A stretch of 16,774 nucleotides of DNA from CANLBN01 sp050633825 (GTDB lineage: Bacteria > Pseudomonadota > Gammaproteobacteria > Pseudomonadales > Cellvibrionaceae): NCBI GenBank assembly GCA_050633825.1, contig JBOEHG010000051.1, positions 1 to 16,774 of the forward strand, in the 5' to 3' direction. Below are positions 12,934-16,774 of this stretch, piece after piece. Made by a program: the position numbers and the translations under genes. The notes beneath the pieces are model-generated. The model was not told the origin of the DNA. It ran no database searches and worked only from the letters and a program-made list of their open reading frames with translations. The stretch's first letter is position 1; each line of letters opens with the position of its first letter.

Positions 12934-14274
12934 TTAATAGGTTTTTACTGATTTGCCACGACCAATTGCATAATAGTCTATGCCTTTTTCTTGCATGCGG
13001 TCTGGGTTAAATAAATTACGGCCATCAAAAATAACAGTGTCCGAAATCTCTTCTTGGATGAGTGCAAAATCAGGTGCTTTAAAATTTTGCCATTCGGTGC
13101 AAATAACTAAACCGTCAGTCCCCTTTAGAGCTGCTTCTTTCGTGCCAACCAGTAATAGGTCATCCCGTGAACCATATATACGCTGACATTCTTCCATTGC
13201 TTCAGGGTCATAGGCTTGTACGCTGGCACCTGCTTCCCATAAAGCTTCCATTAATGTTCGACTAGAGGCCTCACGCATATCATCAGTTTTAGGCTTAAAG
13301 GACAGGCCCCAAATGGCAAATGTTTTGCCACTGACATCACCCTTAAAATGTTGCTGAATATAATTAAAGAGTTTTTGCTTTTGCCCTTCATTAACCGATT
13401 CAACAGCCTTTAAAATTTGTGAGTTATAGCCTATTTGCTCCGATGTTTTTATTAAGGCTTGTACATCTTTCGGGAAACAAGAACCGCCATAACCACAACC
13501 GGGATAAATAAAATGATAGCCAATTCGTTCATCAGAACCAATGCCCTGTCGCACCATTTCAATATCAGCGCCGAGTTCTTCTGCAAGGTTTGCCATTTCA
13601 TTCATAAAGCTGATTTTGGTAGCGAGCATACAGTTAGCTGCGTATTTGGTTAGCTCAGCACTGCGTGTATCCATAAAAATAATGCGATCGTGATTGCGAT
13701 TGAACGGTTCATACAATTCCCGCATAACCGCTTGTACCGATTCTTCTTCGGTACCAATCACAATACGATCGGGGCGCATACAATCACTGACAGCGGCGCC
13801 TTCTTTTAAAAACTCAGGGTTGGAGACGACATGGAAGGGAAGGTCGGAACCACGAGAGCCTAACACCTCTTTCATTTTTGCTCGGACTTTATCTGCCGTG
13901 CCAACGGGCACTGTCGATTTATCGAGAACAATTGCCTCTTTTGTCATATAGGTTGCAATGGTTTCTGCTACGGCTAATACATATTTAAGGTCAGCGGAAC
14001 CATCTTCGTCTGGTGGTGTGCCTACAGCGATAAATTGCACTTCACCAAATTCAACACCTGCTTTGGCATCGGTAGTAAAGTGAATACGGCCAGCGTCATA
14101 ATTGGCTTTGACAAGAGGTTCTAAGCCAGGCTCATAAATAGGAATGATGCCTTTTTTCAAGTTATCGATTTTGTGTTGGTCAATATCGACACAATAAACC
14201 TCATGACCGACATCCGACAATACCGCCGCCTGTACCAAGCCGACATAGCCAATACCAAAAACCGTAACCTTCAT
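12934..14274 (-). CDS. ugd: UDP-glucose 6-dehydrogenase
   Basis: Oxidises UDP-glucose to UDP-glucuronate with two NAD+, supplying precursors for capsule, exopolysaccharide or lipid A modification. It has 446 residues, normal for the family. The N-terminal Rossmann fold shows GIGYVG (7-12) and D30 for NAD ribose. TPPDEDGSADLKYV (86-99), STVPVGT (120-126), NPEFLKEG (152-159) and K210/N214 (ELTKYAAN) follow. The catalytic cysteine is C266 (GYGGSCFPKD), and the C-terminal NAD-half domain has WGLSFKPKTDDMREA. The start has AAGGA seven bases upstream. There are no polysaccharide genes next to it, so it is a solitary gene here. UDP-mannuronate or related dehydrogenases share the fold, but the motifs fit UDP-glucose best. 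Confidence 0.95.
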   Translation of the reverse strand: MKVTVFGIGYVGLVQAAVLSDVGHEVYCVDIDQHKIDNLKKGIIPIYEPGLEPLVKANYDAGRIHFTTDAKAGVEFGEVQFIAVGTPPDEDGSADLKYVLAVAETIATYMTKEAIVLDKSTVPVGTADKVRAKMKEVLGSRGSDLPFHVVSNPEFLKEGAAVSDCMRPDRIVIGTEEESVQAVMRELYEPFNRNHDRIIFMDTRSAELTKYAANCMLATKISFMNEMANLAEELGADIEMVRQGIGSDERIGYHFIYPGCGYGGSCFPKDVQALIKTSEQIGYNSQILKAVESVNEGQKQKLFNYIQQHFKGDVSGKTFAIWGLSFKPKTDDMREASSRTLMEALWEAGASVQAYDPEAMEECQRIYGSRDDLLLVGTKEAALKGTDGLVICTEWQNFKAPDFALIQEEISDTVIFDGRNLFNPDRMQEKGIDYYAIGRGKSVKTY

Positions 14275-14309
14275 TGCTGTTCCTTAAAATACAAAAGTAC
14301 AATATTATC

Positions 14310-14326
14310 ATGCTGCATCACAGCAT
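14310..14326. promoter_or_regulatory. 6-bp dyad upstream of ugd
   Basis: ATGCTG (14310-14315) and CAGCAT (14321-14326) surround CATCA, 36 bases upstream of the ugd start codon. It could be an operator or a leader hairpin. Confidence 0.3.
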
Positions 14327-14423
14327 AGTAGCGTATGAAACATAGTACTTCATAAAAGGTGGCGTTTGGATGACTGTTTCTGTTTGATCGACGGTCTTTA
14401 TATTATGAGGTGGTTATTTTTAT

Positions 14424-14440
14424 AATGACGTTTCGTCATT
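14424..14440. promoter_or_regulatory. perfect 7-bp palindrome upstream of hemB
   Basis: AATGACG (14424-14430) and CGTCATT (14434-14440) are perfect inverse complements around TTT, 65 bases before the hemB start. The tight 3-base centre and the position between two divergent genes suggest an operator for hemB, ugd or both. Confidence 0.45.
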
Positions 14441-14505
14441 AATCGATTATTATGAGTTTTTCTAGGCCAATAACGGCTTCTATCTTCTGAAATTAAGGAA
14501 TCTCC

Positions 14506-15498
14506 ATGTCCCGCAAGTTTCCCGCTTCTCGTCTACGCCGTAACCGTTATCACGACTTTTCTCGTCGTTTGGTTAGAGAGACTCAGGTCAACGTCGATGA
14601 CTTAATCTATCCGATGTTTGTTGTGGATGGCACTAAGCAGCGCATCCCAGTGGCTAGCATGCCGGGTGTAGAGCGTTACTCGATTGATGAATTACTGAAA
14701 GAAGCAGAAATTGCGGCAAAGCTGGGTATTCCGGCCATTGCTTTATTTCCTAATGTGGACCCTTCTGTCAGGACGCTCGATGGCAGTGAAGCTTATAACC
14801 CTGACAGTTTGATTTGCAAAACGGTACGAGCGCTTAAAAAGGCGTTACCGGAGTTAGGTATTATTACCGATGCCGCCTTAGACCCTTATACCACTCATGG
14901 TCAGGACGGAATTATTGATGATGATGGTTATGTGCTCAATGATATAACCGTTGAGGCACTGACTAAACAGGCCGTGGCTTGTGCGGAAGCGGGTGCCGAT
15001 GTTATCGCGCCTTCCGACATGATGGATGGTCGTGTTGGGGCAATCCGTAATAGCTTGGATGCACAGCAATTTATTAATACCCAAATCCTGGCGTACTCTG
15101 CTAAATATGCTTCTGCTTATTATGGACCTTTCCGTGATGCAGTCGGTTCAACGGCGGCCCTCGGTAAAGGGAGCAAAATGACCTACCAAATGGATCCTGC
15201 TAATACTGATGAAGCCTTACATGAAGTCGCTCTAGATATTAGCGAAGGTGCCGATATGGTGATGGTGAAGCCAGCCATGCCTTATCTTGATATTGTTCGC
15301 CGAGTTAAAGATGAATTCCAGATGCCGACCTTTGCTTATCAGGTGAGCGGTGAGTACAGCATGCATAAATATGCTATCGATCAAGGAATGTTGAATGACA
15401 GTGTCATTCTTGAATCGCTCACAGCCATTAAGCGAGCTGGCGCTGATGGCATTTTGACTTACTTTGCGATAGATGCCGCTAAAAAGTTACAACACTAA
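14506..15498 (+). CDS. hemB: delta-aminolevulinic acid dehydratase (porphobilinogen synthase)
   Basis: Condenses two 5-aminolevulinate molecules to porphobilinogen in haem synthesis. It has 330 residues, full length. The Schiff-base lysines are K200 (YSAKYASAYYGPF) and K255 (MVMVKPAMPYLD). The metal-site segment reads DAALDPYTTHGQDG (122-135): aspartates replace the three cysteines of zinc enzymes, so it belongs to the Asp-rich, magnesium-type group. The allosteric-magnesium and active-site arms look normal (RRNRYHDFSRRLVRE, APSDMMDGRVGAIR). AAGGA lies six bases before the ATG. It supplies haem, which KatG and the small cytochrome c of this window use. It is followed after 38 bases by the hydrolase gene and may be cotranscribed with it. 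Confidence 0.97.
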   Translation: MSRKFPASRLRRNRYHDFSRRLVRETQVNVDDLIYPMFVVDGTKQRIPVASMPGVERYSIDELLKEAEIAAKLGIPAIALFPNVDPSVRTLDGSEAYNPDSLICKTVRALKKALPELGIITDAALDPYTTHGQDGIIDDDGYVLNDITVEALTKQAVACAEAGADVIAPSDMMDGRVGAIRNSLDAQQFINTQILAYSAKYASAYYGPFRDAVGSTAALGKGSKMTYQMDPANTDEALHEVALDISEGADMVMVKPAMPYLDIVRRVKDEFQMPTFAYQVSGEYSMHKYAIDQGMLNDSVILESLTAIKRAGADGILTYFAIDAAKKLQH

Positions 15499-15536
15499 TC
15501 TGAGTAGTAATCGAAGCCAGAAATGGAGGAACGATT

Positions 15537-16391
15537 ATGAGCAGTAAAATTTATTTTGAAAATAATACTAAAAGCTTGTCCCGTTATATTGTAAGAGCGG
15601 TTTCCGAAGCGTACCGCTTTATTCATCCTCGTGGAGCCGAAAGAAATTTACGTAAATTGTTATTAACACCGCAGTCACGGCCACCTAAAACCGTACCCGA
15701 CAATATTAGTGCCGAAAGTATCGAAACAGATTATGGAGTGCTTCGTTGTTACGGTATAGGCGAGGGACCTATTATTTTATTTGTTCACGGTTGGTCCGGT
15801 TCGGGCGCACAGTTTTTTGATTTAATGCAAACTGTTGTCGCTATGGGGTATCGTGCAGTAACCTTTGATCATTACAAGCACGGTCATAGTAAAGGCGTTG
15901 AAAATAATTACCCCCTATTCGTTAAAACCATAGAATATGTCGCTGATAAATTAAGTCAGCAGGGTACACTTAAATGTATAGTCAGTCATTCTATGGGGAG
16001 TAGTGCGACTTTAGACGTATTCAAAGAGGCACAATTACCACATTTTCTTATAGCACCATTATTTAATTTTTACGGTGAGTTAGAAACGCGTATCACCGGT
16101 GCCGGCATTTCCAAAATATTCTTTGAAAAAATTATTAGTTCTATCGAAGAAGATTATGAAATGAGTGTAAAAGACCGTAACCCGCTCAATGATATTAGTA
16201 ATATTAATGAAGCCATTTATATTATTCATAGCCGCGATGATAAATTTGCTCTTTATGATTATAGTGAGGAAGTTGCTCAAAAATATGACAATATTGCATT
16301 AGAAACCTTAAATGGTATCGGCCATATGCGTATAGTGGGTTCTGATGAAACACAGGCAGCACTGGTTAGTTTTTTGAAAGAAAAAATATAA
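15537..16391 (+). CDS. alpha/beta hydrolase
   Basis: A 284-residue soluble protein without a signal peptide. It has the alpha/beta hydrolase landmarks: oxyanion-hole motif LFVHGWSGSG (81-90), nucleophile elbow SHSMG with S152, acid D234 (HSRDDKFALYD) and base H263 (GIGHMRIV). All three catalytic residues are present, so an active esterase- or lipase-like enzyme is expected. The substrate is unknown; the N-terminal 60 residues (AVSEAYRFIHPRGAERNLRK) are not part of the core fold and may form a lid or binding surface. A strong ribosome site, GGAGGAACG, precedes the ATG. Its position behind hemB suggests readthrough from that promoter, but no haem-related function is implied. Confidence 0.88.
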   Translation: MSSKIYFENNTKSLSRYIVRAVSEAYRFIHPRGAERNLRKLLLTPQSRPPKTVPDNISAESIETDYGVLRCYGIGEGPIILFVHGWSGSGAQFFDLMQTVVAMGYRAVTFDHYKHGHSKGVENNYPLFVKTIEYVADKLSQQGTLKCIVSHSMGSSATLDVFKEAQLPHFLIAPLFNFYGELETRITGAGISKIFFEKIISSIEEDYEMSVKDRNPLNDISNINEAIYIIHSRDDKFALYDYSEEVAQKYDNIALETLNGIGHMRIVGSDETQAALVSFLKEKI

Positions 16392-16445
16392 CTTTGCAGA
16401 GTTTATCTTCGCCCTTTATACTGTATTTTTTTAACTTTTTATTAA

Positions 16446-16451
16446 TATAAT
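16446..16451 (+). promoter_or_regulatory. TATAAT box placed for a leaderless ridA transcript
   Basis: A consensus TATAAT ends six bases before the ATG at 16458, so the expected start point falls on or beside the A of the start codon. No ribosome site precedes the ATG, and the -35 region is weak (GTATTT at 16423-16428). Confidence 0.4.
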
Positions 16452-16457
16452 ATCATT

Positions 16458-16774
16458 ATGACAAACAAAGCGATTATCTCAACAGATCAAGCTCCAGAAG
16501 CGATTGGCACTTATTCACAAGCAGTCAAAACGAATAATACAGTTTATTTGTCCGGCCAAATTCCATTAGATCCCGCTACAATGACGTTGATTGACGGTGA
16601 TTTTGCTGCACAAACACATCAGGTATTTAAAAATTTACAGGCTGTTTGTGAGGCGGCCGATGGTAGTTTAGCTGATATTGTTAAGCTTAACTTGTATCTC
16701 ACTGATCTGAGTAATTTCGCGACAGTTAATGAAGTTATGGCAGAGTACTTCGAAAAACCTTACCCTGCTCGTGC
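16458..16774 (+). CDS. ridA: RidA-family reactive imine/enamine deaminase (3' end outside the window)
   Basis: The first 105 codons of a protein that is normally about 125-130 residues; the gene runs off the right edge. RidA hydrolyses 2-aminoacrylate and related imines released by PLP enzymes such as threonine/serine dehydratase. Conserved blocks: TDQAPEAIGTYSQAV (9-23), VYLSGQIPLDP (29-39), QVFKNLQAV (55-63), VKLNLYLTDL (75-84), YFEKPYPAR ending in R105, the family's substrate-carboxylate arginine. The ATG lacks a ribosome site but sits right behind a TATAAT box. Many paralogues exist in this family; the GTYSQAV motif and the arginine favour the true RidA group. Confidence 0.9.
   Translation, partial: MTNKAIISTDQAPEAIGTYSQAVKTNNTVYLSGQIPLDPATMTLIDGDFAAQTHQVFKNLQAVCEAADGSLADIVKLNLYLTDLSNFATVNEVMAEYFEKPYPAR

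Noticed and set aside
1..16774. CRISPR arrays, tRNA or rRNA genes, insertion-sequence transposases
   Set aside because: No regularly spaced direct repeats, cloverleaf sequences, rRNA segments or transposase motifs were seen.

Overview
The window looks like chromosomal DNA from a moderately AT-rich gammaproteobacterium, probably a marine free-living one. This is inferred from three things: the style of the housekeeping genes (KatG, UDP-glucose dehydrogenase, a metal-dependent HemB of the Asp-rich type, RidA), a textbook LexA box, and a candidate Gac/Rsm regulatory RNA. The species cannot be fixed from the sequence.

Left region (1-2760, all minus strand). One gene encodes a LysM-domain protein with a glycine-rich hydrophobic C-terminus. 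It is followed by four tandem paralogues of a ~125-residue membrane protein, the first overlapping it by 13 bases. This has the layout of an antibacterial effector (probably membrane-targeting) with an expanded set of immunity genes. I regard it as the best candidate for a poorly described system here. The array may continue beyond the left edge.

3025-6412. A single-domain response regulator and a full-length bifunctional catalase-peroxidase (katG) lie on the minus strand. A tiny exported c-type cytochrome is divergent from katG and ends in a bidirectional terminator.

6441-12115, signalling and small regulators. Two paralogous periplasmic solute-binding proteins flank the region. The right-hand one sits 11 bases upstream of a hybrid histidine kinase and is probably its sensor partner. 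Between them is a gene-poor stretch of about 0.9 kb holding several perfect dyads, a cluster of three hairpins, and a LexA box set exactly between a -35 and a -10 element. That promoter points at a two-gene unit: an excisionase/MerR-like winged-HTH protein and a one-TM coiled-coil protein. A second two-gene unit, a ribbon-helix-helix protein plus a small coiled-coil protein, lies at 11652-12115.

12116-12506. This gap appears to hold an unannotated RsmY/RsmZ (CsrB-family) sRNA. It has a GacA-type upstream palindrome, a -10 box, seven GGA motifs in about 100 bases and a Rho-independent terminator.

12507-16774. A paired-CBS protein converges on ugd. Next come hemB, an alpha/beta hydrolase, and the start of a RidA-family gene cut by the window end, whose TATAAT box is placed as for a leaderless mRNA.
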